Below are positions 7,021-14,949 of a stretch of DNA of 36,551 bases, piece after piece. The stretch lies in assembly GCA_041913045.1 (NCBI GenBank), contig JAYSGB010000041.1, positions 1 through 36,551 on the forward strand. The letters run 5' to 3'. Each line of letters starts with the position of its first letter. Positions within the stretch are counted from its first letter, which is position 1. Origin of the DNA: CAMLOF01 sp041913045 (GTDB lineage Bacteria; Pseudomonadota; Gammaproteobacteria; Burkholderiales; Burkholderiaceae_C). The notes beneath the pieces are model-generated. The model saw only the letters and a program-made list of their open reading frames with translations. It had not been told where the DNA came from and searched no databases. A program made the position numbers and the translations under genes.

Positions 7021-8361
7021 ATGGACATCTACCTGGTAGGCGGTGCCGTTCGCGACGGTCTGCTCGGCCGTTTCCACACCACGCACCGCCTGCCTGACGG
7101 CACGCCGCACGCCGACCGCGACTGGGTCGTCGTAGGTGCCACGCCCGAAATCATGGTGGCCAAGGGCTTCCTGCCCGTCGGGCGGGACTTTCCGGTCTTT
7201 CTGCACCCCGAGACGCGCGAGGAATACGCACTGGCGCGCACCGAACGCAAGACCGCGCGCGGCTACCACGGGTTCGAGTTCCAGGCGGCCCCCGATGTGA
7301 CCATCGAGCAAGACCTCGCCCGGCGCGACCTGACGGTGAACGCCATGGCGCTGCCTGTGGCAGAACTGGATGCGGATGGCCGCTTCGACCCCCACAGCCC
7401 TGCGCTCATCGACCCGTACGGCGGACTGCGCGACCTGGAAGCGAAGGTGCTCAGACATGTGACGCATGCCTTCCACGAAGACCCGGTACGCATCCTGCGC
7501 ATGGCGCGCTTCGCGGCGCGCTGGCCCGATTTCACCGTCGCCCCCGAAACCCAGGCATTGATGCGCCACATGGTCGATAACGGTGAGGTAGATCACCTGG
7601 TGGCAGAACGTGTGTGGCAGGAGTTGTCGAGGGGGCTGATGGAGCAACGCCCGTCGCGCATGCTGGAGGTACTGCGCAACTGCAATGCCTTGAAGGTACT
7701 GCTGCCAGAGGTTGACCGCCTTTGGGGTGTGCCACAACGGGCTGAATACCACCCCGAGATCGACACGGGCGTGCACCTGGCTATGGTGCTGGACATGAGC
7801 GCGCAACTGAACGCCCCACTGCCGGTGCGTTTTGCCTGCCTGTGCCACGACCTAGGCAAGGGCACCACGCCTGCCGACGTGCTGCCACGCCACATCGGCC
7901 ACGAAGGGCGCAGCGTCAAGCTGCTGAAGGCTGTGTGCGAACGCTGGCGCGTGCCCAGGGAATGCAAGGAACTGGCGGAGGTTGTGGCACGAGAGCACGG
8001 CCACATCCATCAGAGCCTGGCATTTGGCGCCGAAGCCATCTGGCGCCTGCTGGACCGTTGCGACGCCCTGCGCCGCCCCGAGCGGTTCCGCGAAGTTCTG
8101 CTGGCCTGCGAATGTGACGCCCGTGGCCGCCTGGGCCACGAGGATGACGCCTACCCTCAATCAGCCCGCCTGGGCGCTGCACTTGACGCCGCGCTGGCCG
8201 TGGAAACGGCCCCCATTGCCGCTCAGGTCATGGCACACGCAGCAGACGCGAGCAAGGCTGGCCCGCACATCGCTCAGGCCATTGCGACAGCGCGCACCGC
8301 TGCCGTTGAGCGTGCGCTCAACGCGTTCGACTCAAGGTCAATGGGCGCCAGCCAGGGCTGA
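7021..8361 (+). CDS. cca: multifunctional CCA tRNA nucleotidyltransferase
   Basis: A 446-residue enzyme that adds or repairs the 3' CCA end of tRNAs, with an HD phosphohydrolase domain in its C-terminal half. Seen: GGAVRD (7-12), the metal pair in DRDWVVVG (Asp32, Asp34), RRDLTVNAMAL, DPVRILRMARFAAR, and the HD motif in CLCHDLGKG. It is collinear with E. coli Cca, except that about a dozen residues (around 16-31) are inserted between the glycine-rich loop and the DxD motif. The last 24 bases overlap the 3' end of trxC on the other strand. Confidence 0.97.
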   Translation: MDIYLVGGAVRDGLLGRFHTTHRLPDGTPHADRDWVVVGATPEIMVAKGFLPVGRDFPVFLHPETREEYALARTERKTARGYHGFEFQAAPDVTIEQDLARRDLTVNAMALPVAELDADGRFDPHSPALIDPYGGLRDLEAKVLRHVTHAFHEDPVRILRMARFAARWPDFTVAPETQALMRHMVDNGEVDHLVAERVWQELSRGLMEQRPSRMLEVLRNCNALKVLLPEVDRLWGVPQRAEYHPEIDTGVHLAMVLDMSAQLNAPLPVRFACLCHDLGKGTTPADVLPRHIGHEGRSVKLLKAVCERWRVPRECKELAEVVAREHGHIHQSLAFGAEAIWRLLDRCDALRRPERFREVLLACECDARGRLGHEDDAYPQSARLGAALDAALAVETAPIAAQVMAHAADASKAGPHIAQAIATARTAAVERALNAFDSRSMGASQG

Positions 8362-8781
8362 ACGCACCCAGCGGACTATGTCGGCCTGCCCCATCGCCCC
8401 GGGCTGGCGAGCGAGTTCGCGGCCACGGTAGAACAGCGCCAGCGTGGGAATGCTGCGGATGTTGAAGCGCGCGGCCAGTTGCTGCACCTCCTCGGTGTTG
8501 ACCTTGGCCAAACGCACCTGCGGCTCCAGCTGCCCGGCTGCAGCTTCAAAAGCGGGAGCCATCATCCGGCACGGGCCACACCATGGCGCCCAGAAGTCCA
8601 CCAACACCGGCAAATCGCTGCGCGACACATGGCGCTCGAACGAGGCTTCGTCCAACGCCACGGGGCGCCCGGTGAACAGGGGCCGGTGGCACTTGCCGCA
8701 ATCTGGCGCGTTACCCAGGTGCGCAGGCGAGATGCGATTGGTGGTGTGGCAATGAGGACAGACGACGTGCAAGGGTTCCAT
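8338..8781 (-). CDS. trxC: thioredoxin 2 (zinc-binding TrxC)
   Basis: A 147-residue cytosolic disulfide reductase. The N-terminus has two CxxC pairs (Cys8/Cys11 and Cys28/Cys31) that form the zinc finger specific to TrxC. The active site WCGPC is at 67-71, and the cis-Pro loop SIPT follows. In E. coli trxC is under OxyR control; here a perfect palindrome lies 38 bases before the start codon. Start 8781 begins right before the first zinc-finger CxxC, as in the family. Its 3' end overlaps cca tail to tail by 24 bases, so no terminator can separate them without lying in coding sequence. Confidence 0.95.
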   Translation of the reverse strand: MEPLHVVCPHCHTTNRISPAHLGNAPDCGKCHRPLFTGRPVALDEASFERHVSRSDLPVLVDFWAPWCGPCRMMAPAFEAAAGQLEPQVRLAKVNTEEVQQLAARFNIRSIPTLALFYRGRELARQPGAMGQADIVRWVRSALAGAH

Positions 8782-8818
8782 GGCGGGGCAAACTGTGGCG
8801 TTGAAAGGCAGGCGAATA

Positions 8819-8832
8819 CGCCACATGTGGCG
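8819..8832. promoter_or_regulatory. perfect 14-base palindrome upstream of trxC
   Basis: CGCCACATGTGGCG is a perfect palindrome 38 bases before the trxC start codon. On the minus strand a TTGAAA ends about 12 bases before it and could serve as a -35 element, placing the palindrome over the -10 region. This suggests an operator, but the regulator is unknown; it does not look like a typical OxyR site. Confidence 0.5.
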
Positions 8833-8894
8833 CTGCCGGTCCTGTTTTCAAGATACCCCGCCTGGTACCACAAGCTCCAGACGTCGCCAGCAGG

Positions 8895-9089
8895 TCAGAT
8901 CAGGTGGCTGATGAGGCTGGCCACGAAGCTCAAAAGAATGGTGGTGGTGACCGGCAGAAACCACTCCCGCCCAAACGCCCGAAAACGAAAGTCCCCAGGC
9001 AGGCGACCGAACCCCAACTTCTGCAACAGCGGCGTGAACCAGCTGATCAGCAGCAACGCCAGGAAGATGACGATCATCCAGCGGATCAT
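8895..9089 (-). CDS. DUF2905 small membrane protein
   Basis: A 64-residue protein with two predicted membrane segments: one directly at the N-terminus (IVIFLALLLISWF) and one at the C-terminus (TTILLSFVASLISHLI). Between them lies the family core LGFGRLPGDFRF, typical of DUF2905, whose function is unknown. Start 9089 removes a poorly conserved 23-residue extension that would overlap the upstream gene. It starts 10 bases after the COG1565 methyltransferase gene on the same strand, a tight operon spacing; trxC follows after 113 bases. Confidence 0.85.
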   Translation of the reverse strand: MIRWMIVIFLALLLISWFTPLLQKLGFGRLPGDFRFRAFGREWFLPVTTTILLSFVASLISHLI

Positions 9090-9099
9090 GGTTTCCGCC

Positions 9100-10230
9100 T
9101 CAGAGTGTGTGGGTGCGGTCGCCCTGGGCGAAACCCAAAGGCAACCAGCCATCGGCACTGGCCATCGGGGCCACCGCCAGCACCTTGAACAACTCGCCCA
9201 TTTCGTGTTCGTTCACCAGGCGGGCGATGTTTGCACGCTCGGCCAGCGGCGCATCCTGCCCCAATGCCAGCAACCCGGCGTTGATGAGGAAGCGCCCCTG
9301 GCTGGTGTACCCCATCACCTGCAGACCAGCGTCCTGCGCCGCCAGCGCCACGCCCGTGAAGTTGACGTGTGCGGTGATGTCCTTCAACCCCAGATCGGTG
9401 AGCGGGTCTGCATCGCTGCGGTGCAGCCGGTGGCAGATCAGCGTGCCCATGGCACGCTGGGGGTGGTAGTACTCAGCCTCGGGGAAACCGTAGTCGATGA
9501 AGAAACCCGCCCCTTTGCCCCAGCGTTCCGCGAGCGTACGCACAAAAGCCTCGGCCTGCGAATGGATTTCGGTCACGTAATCGTGATCGCCTTCCACCTC
9601 AACCGGTGGCCGCAACGCGGTCGGACGGTCCTGCCACACGAAAGCACCATCCGGGTCCAGGCCGACACCGCGCTCCCACCATGCACCTTTGGTGCGGGCA
9701 AGCAACTGAACGGGCATGGCGTCCAGCACCTCGTTGCCCAGCAACACACCGTCAAAGCGTTCAGGAAGCCGGTCCTCCCAAACCACGCGGCCTGCAAAAT
9801 CACCCAGCGTCTGCTGCTGCCGCGCCCGCAAAGTGCCAGACAGATCAACGATGTGGTACGTGAAGTCTGCAAGCCCTTCTGCGCGGAGTTGGGTCAACAC
9901 CTGCTGCGCCAGCGCACCAGTGCCTGCGCCAAACTCCCACACATCCTGCGTGCCCGTCGCGCGTAGGGCCTGCGCCACCTGGCGGCCCAGCGTTCTGCCA
10001 AACCAGGGCGACAATTCCGGCGCAGTCACAAAGTCCGAACCGCCCTGTGGCATGGCGCCGAACTTGACCGTTTCATTGGCGTAATAACCCAGGCCGGGCG
10101 TGTACAGCGCCAGAGCCATGAAACGGTCAAAAGGCAGCCAGCCACCGCAGGCGGCCAGCTCGCTCACAATATGGGCTTTCAGCCTCTCGGACAACAAGGA
10201 TTCGCTCAAGATGGTGTGTGCGTCATACAA
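9100..10230 (-). CDS. SAM-dependent methyltransferase, COG1565/NDUFAF7 family
   Basis: About 376 residues, with the SAM-binding motif VWEFGAGTGALA and the family motifs GWLPFDRFM, LYTPGLGYYAN, GSDFVTAPELSPWFG, LLGNEVLDAMPV and GFFIDYGFPEAEYYHP. The mitochondrial homologue NDUFAF7 methylates an Arg of complex I subunit NDUFS2; the bacterial substrate is not established. There is no ATG before the first conserved block, so the start must be non-ATG. The TTG at 10228-10230 gives the longest form; internal TTG or GTG codons are alternatives, and none has a clear Shine-Dalgarno. Divergent from the pteridine-reductase-like gene, with 29 bases between start codons. Confidence 0.9.
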   Translation of the reverse strand: MYDAHTILSESLLSERLKAHIVSELAACGGWLPFDRFMALALYTPGLGYYANETVKFGAMPQGGSDFVTAPELSPWFGRTLGRQVAQALRATGTQDVWEFGAGTGALAQQVLTQLRAEGLADFTYHIVDLSGTLRARQQQTLGDFAGRVVWEDRLPERFDGVLLGNEVLDAMPVQLLARTKGAWWERGVGLDPDGAFVWQDRPTALRPPVEVEGDHDYVTEIHSQAEAFVRTLAERWGKGAGFFIDYGFPEAEYYHPQRAMGTLICHRLHRSDADPLTDLGLKDITAHVNFTGVALAAQDAGLQVMGYTSQGRFLINAGLLALGQDAPLAERANIARLVNEHEMGELFKVLAVAPMASADGWLPLGFAQGDRTHTL

Positions 10231-10259
10231 ATGTGCGCGCCATCATAAGCCCCCAAGCC

Positions 10260-11063
10260 ATGCCTGCCACACCACCCACCATCACCCCGCCGTCCGTGCT
10301 GGTCACCGGAGGCGGCGTTCGCCTGGGCGCCGTCCTGTGCACCACCTTTGCCGAGGCCGGGTGGCACGTGCTGTGCCAGTACCGTCACTCTGCCCAGGCA
10401 GCCCGGTCACTTTGCGAGGCCCTCACCGGGCGCGGCCTGCACGCCACCGCCATCGAAGGCGATTTGACCTGCGACGCAGGGCGTGCCGAGCTGATGCAGC
10501 ACGTACAAGCGCTTGCAGGACCACTCAACTGCATCGTCAACAACGCCTCTGCCTTCGAGCCAGACACCGGTGCAAACTTCGACCCGGCTCTTGCACGCAA
10601 CCAACTCGAGGTCAACCTCATCGCGCCGCTGGACCTGTCACGCCAACTGGCCGACAGGCTGGCACAGCATCCGGATGTGCAGGGCTGCGTGATCCACGTT
10701 CTGGACCAGAAGGTCTTCAACCTCAACCCCGACTATTTCTCCTACACCGTCACCAAGCTGGCACTTGAACGCGCCGTGGCGCTGCAGGCCCAGGCGCTTG
10801 CACCGCAGGTGCGCGTCTGCGGCGTGGCCCCAGGGTTGATGTTCCTCAGCGGCCCGCAAACGCAAGACAACTTTGACCGCGCCAGCCGCGTCAACCTGCT
10901 GCGCCGCCCCATCGACCCGGCCGACGTGGCGCGCACCTGCCTGTTCCTGGCGCAGACGCCCTCCATCACTGGCACCACCGTCTGCGTGGACAACGGCCAG
11001 CACCTCGTCCCGCTGGCACGCGACGTCATGTTCGCCATCGACAACACAACCGCCACACCATGA
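10260..11063 (+). CDS. pteridine-reductase-like SDR (FolM/PTR1 type)
   Basis: A 267-residue short-chain reductase. The cofactor motif TGGGVRLG (16-23) carries the Arg found in PTR1 and FolM. The NNASAF motif follows at 94-99. Where classical SDRs have Ser, this protein has Asp149, with Tyr162 and Lys166; this exactly reproduces the Asp181-Tyr194-Lys198 spacing of trypanosomatid pteridine reductase PTR1. Likely role: NADPH reduction of dihydropterin or dihydrofolate. Its stop codon overlaps the start of the first FolB-type gene (ATGA), which supports a pterin role. ATG 10260 was chosen over a GTG 14 codons upstream that would overlap the divergent gene's leader. A dihydromonapterin reductase function is plausible but not shown. 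Confidence 0.85.
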   Translation: MPATPPTITPPSVLVTGGGVRLGAVLCTTFAEAGWHVLCQYRHSAQAARSLCEALTGRGLHATAIEGDLTCDAGRAELMQHVQALAGPLNCIVNNASAFEPDTGANFDPALARNQLEVNLIAPLDLSRQLADRLAQHPDVQGCVIHVLDQKVFNLNPDYFSYTVTKLALERAVALQAQALAPQVRVCGVAPGLMFLSGPQTQDNFDRASRVNLLRRPIDPADVARTCLFLAQTPSITGTTVCVDNGQHLVPLARDVMFAIDNTTATP

Positions 11064-11488
11064 TCGACGTCATGCCCCCCACCCACCTGTCCTTGATGGA
11101 CGATCTGCGCCTGCACTGCCGCAAGCTCTTCTTGCGCAGGCACGAGGTGCAAGCGCACATTGGTGCCCACGACTTTGAAAAAGGCGTGACACAACGCCTT
11201 TGGATCGATGTTGAGCTTTACGTACCCTTTGAGCATTCCCGGCCGTCCCTGGACCGGCTGCACGAGGTGGTGGACTACGACTTCGTGCGGGCCGAAGTGG
11301 CCTTGCGCCTCGCCCAGGGCCACGTGGAACTGCAGGAAACCCTGTGTGACGACCTGGCCCACCGCCTGCTGGCGCACCCGGGCGTGCGTGCCGTGCGCGT
11401 GGCCACGAGCAAACCCGATGTGTACCCAGACTGTGAAGCCGTGGGCGTGGAGGTCTTCCACGTCAAGGAACTGACCCCAACCTCTTAA
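11060..11488 (+). CDS. folB: dihydroneopterin aldolase family protein (FolB-like)
   Basis: A 142-residue protein with the tunnelling (T-) fold of FolB. The catalytic residues of dihydroneopterin aldolase can be placed: Glu40 in HDFEKG, Tyr73 in VDYDF and Lys118 in ATSKPD, with spacing nearly equal to Glu21-Tyr53-Lys98 of E. coli FolB. The SKPD context resembles FolB (SKPG) more than FolX. It would convert 7,8-dihydroneopterin to 6-hydroxymethyl-dihydropterin plus glycolaldehyde in folate synthesis. The start overlaps the SDR stop (ATGA). Met13 is an alternative start nearer the conserved core. Of the two FolB-type genes here this is the better candidate for true FolB. Confidence 0.85.
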   Translation: MIDVMPPTHLSLMDDLRLHCRKLFLRRHEVQAHIGAHDFEKGVTQRLWIDVELYVPFEHSRPSLDRLHEVVDYDFVRAEVALRLAQGHVELQETLCDDLAHRLLAHPGVRAVRVATSKPDVYPDCEAVGVEVFHVKELTPTS

Positions 11489-11501
11489 CTTGCCCCCTGC
11501 C

Positions 11502-11885
11502 ATGACCACGTTTCCCGTCCCCAAGGCCGGCACCCAGATCCTGACGCTCACAGGCTTGCGCTTCAATGCCAACCTTGGCATCCTTGATCACGAAAAAACC
11601 GGCCCTCAACCGATCCAGGTGGACGCCGAGCTCAACCAGGGCACCCAGCCGCTGATGCCCCATGACGATGACATCAGCCACGTGCTCGACTACCGCAAGG
11701 TGCGCCAGATCATCATCGACGAGTGCACCGCCGAACACGTCAACCTGCTGGAAAGCCTGATCGGCAAGCTCACACACCGGCTCATGCAGCTGCCTGGCGT
11801 CATTGGCGTGCGGGTGCGAATTGCAAAGCTGGAAATATTCGAGGACTGTGAGGTCGCCATACGCATGGAAAGCGGTCAATGGTGA
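11502..11885 (+). CDS. second FolB/FolX-family protein, possibly FolX-like
   Basis: A 127-residue T-fold protein paralogous to its neighbour. Glu31 (LDHEKTG), Tyr64 (LDYRKV) and Lys109 (IAKLEIFEDCE) occupy the catalytic positions. The Lys context AKL rather than SKP resembles E. coli FolX (DKL), the dihydroneopterin triphosphate 2'-epimerase that feeds FolM in tetrahydromonapterin synthesis. With a FolM/PTR1-like reductase two genes upstream, a FolX role is attractive, but FolB activity cannot be excluded. ATG at 11502, 13 bases after the preceding stop, was chosen; a TTG four codons earlier is an alternative. Confidence 0.8.
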   Translation: MTTFPVPKAGTQILTLTGLRFNANLGILDHEKTGPQPIQVDAELNQGTQPLMPHDDDISHVLDYRKVRQIIIDECTAEHVNLLESLIGKLTHRLMQLPGVIGVRVRIAKLEIFEDCEVAIRMESGQW

Positions 11886-11993
11886 CCATTGCTTCACAAC
11901 CATGAACGGCGACCACGCAACATAATATGATGGATATGCGTTTACCCAGGCCCTGAGAGGGTCGTTGACCATGGGACGCTCACGGAGAACTGC

Positions 11994-12761
11994 ATGATCC
12001 TGTCTGCCATGGCGGCTTTGCTGCGCCGCGCAAGCGTGTTGCTTGCGTTGGCTGCGTGCGCGTTGCCTGCGGCTTCACACGAGACCATCCGCATCCTGAC
12101 CGAAGAGTATCCCCCCTTCAATTACACCGAGAACGGCAAGATCACTGGCCTCGCCACAGAGGTGGTACAGGCTGTCCTCAAGGAAATTGGCATGGAAGGG
12201 CAAATCCAGTCCCTTCCATGGGCACGCGCTTACGAAACGGCAAAAAACAGTGAGAACGTACTGATCTATGCGATCCACCGGTCCAAGGAACGGGAAAAGC
12301 TCTTCAAATGGATCGGGCCCATCATGCCCACCAACTTCTACCTGTTCTCCTGGAAGAGCCGCAAACTCCAGATCAGCGACTTGCAAAGCGCACGAAACCT
12401 CCAGATCGGAACGGTCAACCAGGACATCGGTGAACAATTCCTGATGCAACAAGGATTTGCGCTGGGGCGCAACCTGCAATCGAGCGGCAAGTACGAACAG
12501 AATTACGAAAAGCTCAAACTCGGCCGTATTGACCTTTGGGTGATGAACGAACTCAGCGCGTACCACATTGCCCGGCAAAACGGCGATGACCCGTCTCACG
12601 TCTTGCAGAAGGCCCTGTTCATTCCCGAACTGAGCGGCAATGGCAACTACATGGCATTCGGGCTCAAGACGTCTGACGCGCTGGTCGAGCGCTTCCGCAA
12701 GGGCCTGGAATCGATCAAGAAAAACGGCACATACGACGCCTTGCAAAAGAAATGGCTGTGA
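11994..12761 (+). CDS. periplasmic solute-binding protein, family 3 (paralogue 1)
   Basis: A 255-residue exported protein. A signal peptide (about 1-28, Ala/Leu-rich, cut near AASHE) precedes a family 3 solute-binding domain: TEEYPPFNYTENGKITGLA, then LPWARAYETA and the Arg-containing strand IYAIHRSKERE. Family members bind polar amino acids or similar small ligands. No ABC permease or ATPase gene is nearby. Instead the last 10 bases overlap the start of a membrane diguanylate cyclase, implying translational coupling, so the protein may be a periplasmic ligand-sensing partner. GGAG precedes ATG 11994 at good spacing. CATAAT near 11921 is a possible -10 element without a good -35. Confidence 0.88.
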   Translation: MILSAMAALLRRASVLLALAACALPAASHETIRILTEEYPPFNYTENGKITGLATEVVQAVLKEIGMEGQIQSLPWARAYETAKNSENVLIYAIHRSKEREKLFKWIGPIMPTNFYLFSWKSRKLQISDLQSARNLQIGTVNQDIGEQFLMQQGFALGRNLQSSGKYEQNYEKLKLGRIDLWVMNELSAYHIARQNGDDPSHVLQKALFIPELSGNGNYMAFGLKTSDALVERFRKGLESIKKNGTYDALQKKWL

Positions 12762-14092
12762 CCCCCGCGAACTCTGGCCACGAAAGCGCCTCGCTGGGCT
12801 CCAGGTTGGTGATCGCCACCCTGGGTTTCTGCCTGGTGTTCACGCTGGCAGTGGTCGGTGTGCGCACATGGTCTGCCTGGCAAAGCAACATCTCCGCGCT
12901 GTCCAGCGAGCTCACGCTCATTGGGCAGATCTACCAGCGCACCCTGTCCAAGTCCATCTGGGACATGGACCGCGAATCGCTGGAAGCACACGTCAGCAGT
13001 GTTGCCAACGTTGCGTCGGTCGGGCAGATCGAGGTCACGCTCAAGTCGGCCAACCGCACCCCCGAAGTGCTGCGCAACACGCGTGAAGGATGGCAGCCCT
13101 CGACGCAAATCCCCGTCCTGCGGGTACAGCTTGACTATGAGCCCTTTGCTGGTGGCCGGGAAGTCATAGGTGAGCTGGCACTGTACGGCGACGAGCGGGT
13201 TCTGTGGATGCGCCTGCGCTCGGAGGTGGCCGCCATCGTCGTCACCCAGGTGGTTCAGTCACTCCTGTTGGCCAGCCTGATCATGTTGATGTTCAACAAG
13301 CTGGTTACCGTCCATGTGCGCCGCATTGCACAACACCTGGGCGGACTGACCCCTGCCAACCTTGCCCAGAAGCTGAAGCTCGAACGCAACACCACTCGCC
13401 ACGACGAGCTGGCCCAACTGGTGGCGGGGGTCAATCAGCTCCAGGGCAACCTGTCCAGTTACCTTGAACAGCAACAGCGTTACGAACAGGAGCTTCTGGT
13501 TCACCGCGACAACCTGGCTCAACTCGTCAAGGAGCGCACAACGGAGTTGGAAGCGGCCAATGCCCGCCTGGACAGCCTTGCTCGCACCGACACGCTCACC
13601 GGCCTGGCCAACCGCCGCCAGTTCGACGAGGTCAAGCAACTCGAATTCCACCGTGCGCTGCGCTACGGGCACCCGCTTTCGCTGCTGGTGTGCGACATCG
13701 ACCACTTCAAGCGCTACAACGACGCCTACGGCCACGCAGCCGGAGATCAGTGCCTGCGTTTGGTGGCTCAGGCGCTGCGCGATGGCTGTGCGCGGGCGAC
13801 CGATCTTGTGGCAAGACTGGGCGGCGAGGAGTTCGCCATTCTCCTGCCCGCTACAGACGCTGCCCACGCGGCGCAGATCGCTGACAGGTTGCGACTGGCG
13901 GTGGCACGGCTGGACATTGAACACAAAGACTCCATAACCGCCACGCACGTGACCATCAGCCTCGGCCTGGCCCAGCTTGACCCGGGCCGAACGCATACCT
14001 TTGACGACCTGTTTGAGCATGCCGACTCGGCACTCTACGAGGCCAAGGCCACTGGCAGAAACCGCTGTGTCGTGCACATAACCTCCGGCTGA
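12752..14092 (+). CDS. membrane diguanylate cyclase (periplasmic sensor-HAMP-GGDEF)
   Basis: A 446-residue protein. Order: TM1 (about 19-40), periplasmic domain (41-157) of no family I can name, containing SKSIWDMDRESLEAH, TM2 (160-187), HAMP-like linker (188-240), coiled coil (240-275) and GGDEF domain (276-446). The active-site motif is GGEEF (357-361), so it should make c-di-GMP from two GTP. An inhibitory I-site RxxD is present as RATD (348-351), exactly five residues before GGEEF, so product inhibition is expected. The start ATG overlaps the upstream binding-protein gene by 10 bases, and a paralogous binding protein follows 48 bases downstream. This context suggests cyclase activity is set by ligand-loaded periplasmic proteins, as with NspS and MbaA in Vibrio cholerae. 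Confidence 0.92.
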   Translation: MAVTPANSGHESASLGSRLVIATLGFCLVFTLAVVGVRTWSAWQSNISALSSELTLIGQIYQRTLSKSIWDMDRESLEAHVSSVANVASVGQIEVTLKSANRTPEVLRNTREGWQPSTQIPVLRVQLDYEPFAGGREVIGELALYGDERVLWMRLRSEVAAIVVTQVVQSLLLASLIMLMFNKLVTVHVRRIAQHLGGLTPANLAQKLKLERNTTRHDELAQLVAGVNQLQGNLSSYLEQQQRYEQELLVHRDNLAQLVKERTTELEAANARLDSLARTDTLTGLANRRQFDEVKQLEFHRALRYGHPLSLLVCDIDHFKRYNDAYGHAAGDQCLRLVAQALRDGCARATDLVARLGGEEFAILLPATDAAHAAQIADRLRLAVARLDIEHKDSITATHVTISLGLAQLDPGRTHTFDDLFEHADSALYEAKATGRNRCVVHITSG

Positions 14093-14140
14093 CAACCTCA
14101 CTTTCAGTAACCCGAACCACTCAAACTTTCAGAGGTCTGC

Positions 14141-14914
14141 ATGAAACACATGTCCGCTACCCTGTTGCTCTGTGCCGGAGTGTGGTTCGGCCAGTTGGCC
14201 ATGGCGCAACCCGTGCGTGTGGTGACCGAAGACGCGCCCCCCTACTCCTTCGCCCAGAACGGTCAAATTGCGGGTACGGCCACTGCGGTGCTGGAAAAAA
14301 CGCTTCAAGCGGCAGGCATTCAGGACTACCGCATCCAGATTTACCCCTGGGCCAGGGCCTATGACATTGCGCTGACAGAGCCCAACGCGCTCATCTACAT
14401 GATCGCCCGCACCCCTGCTCGCGAATCACAGTTCCAGTGGGTGGGTGAATTCATGCGTATCAGCTACCACCTGTACCGCTTGCGCGACCGCGATGACATA
14501 GCCCCCCGCGACATTGAAAACGCTCGTCCGTACACCATTGGCGTGATCCGGGACGATGTGCGGCACCAGTACCTGCAGCGCAAGAACTTCGGTCGGCTGG
14601 TCGTGTCTGCCAGCGCAACAGACAACCTGGCCAAACTGGCCAACCGGCAAGTTGACCTGGTACCCCTTACCGATGGCGAGACCCTGCCCCTTTGCCAAGC
14701 CATCAAACTGGACTGCACACGGCTGGAGAAGATCCTGACGCTCAATGAGATGACCACCGGTCTGTACATGGCTTACAGCAAGAGTACGCCTGCCGATCTC
14801 GTCAAGCGCACCCAGTCGGCGTTTGAGCAATTGCAAGCCAACGGCACGGTGCGCCGTCTGATGGATGGCCAGACCCCTGCCAAAACATCTGGAACAGTCG
14901 GCAAAACCCCTTGA
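14141..14914 (+). CDS. periplasmic solute-binding protein, family 3 (paralogue 2)
   Basis: A 257-residue exported protein with a signal peptide cut after AMA. It is clearly a paralogue of the binding protein encoded at 11994: both share the pattern TExxPPaxxF, then PWARAYdiA followed by an LIYmIARTpaRE strand. AGAGGT precedes the ATG. It lies 48 bases behind the diguanylate cyclase and probably ends the operon; an 8-base direct repeat ACTTTCAG (14100 and 14125) lies in the gap. The two paralogues differ strongly in their C-terminal halves, so they may bind different ligands or compete for the same sensor. Confidence 0.88.
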   Translation: MKHMSATLLLCAGVWFGQLAMAQPVRVVTEDAPPYSFAQNGQIAGTATAVLEKTLQAAGIQDYRIQIYPWARAYDIALTEPNALIYMIARTPARESQFQWVGEFMRISYHLYRLRDRDDIAPRDIENARPYTIGVIRDDVRHQYLQRKNFGRLVVSASATDNLAKLANRQVDLVPLTDGETLPLCQAIKLDCTRLEKILTLNEMTTGLYMAYSKSTPADLVKRTQSAFEQLQANGTVRRLMDGQTPAKTSGTVGKTP

Positions 14915-14949
14915 ATCGGCGCTGACCCCCTGAAAATCCTGCGGCGCGG

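Noticed and set aside
6190..7848. 552-codon minus-strand open frame
   Set aside because: Antisense shadow of gst and cca in GC-rich DNA; no domain or plausible start.
8479..9966. 495-codon plus-strand open frame
   Set aside because: Antisense to trxC, DUF2905 and the methyltransferase; those have clear family motifs, this one has none.
11948..11972. CTGAGA-containing segment before binding protein 1, considered as a TPP riboswitch
   Set aside because: Only the short CTGAGA string matches; the rest of the thi-box is absent and the gene is not thiamine-related.
14100..14132. 8-base direct repeat ACTTTCAG between the cyclase and binding protein 2 genes
   Set aside because: Too short and common to call an operator; mentioned only in the gene entry.
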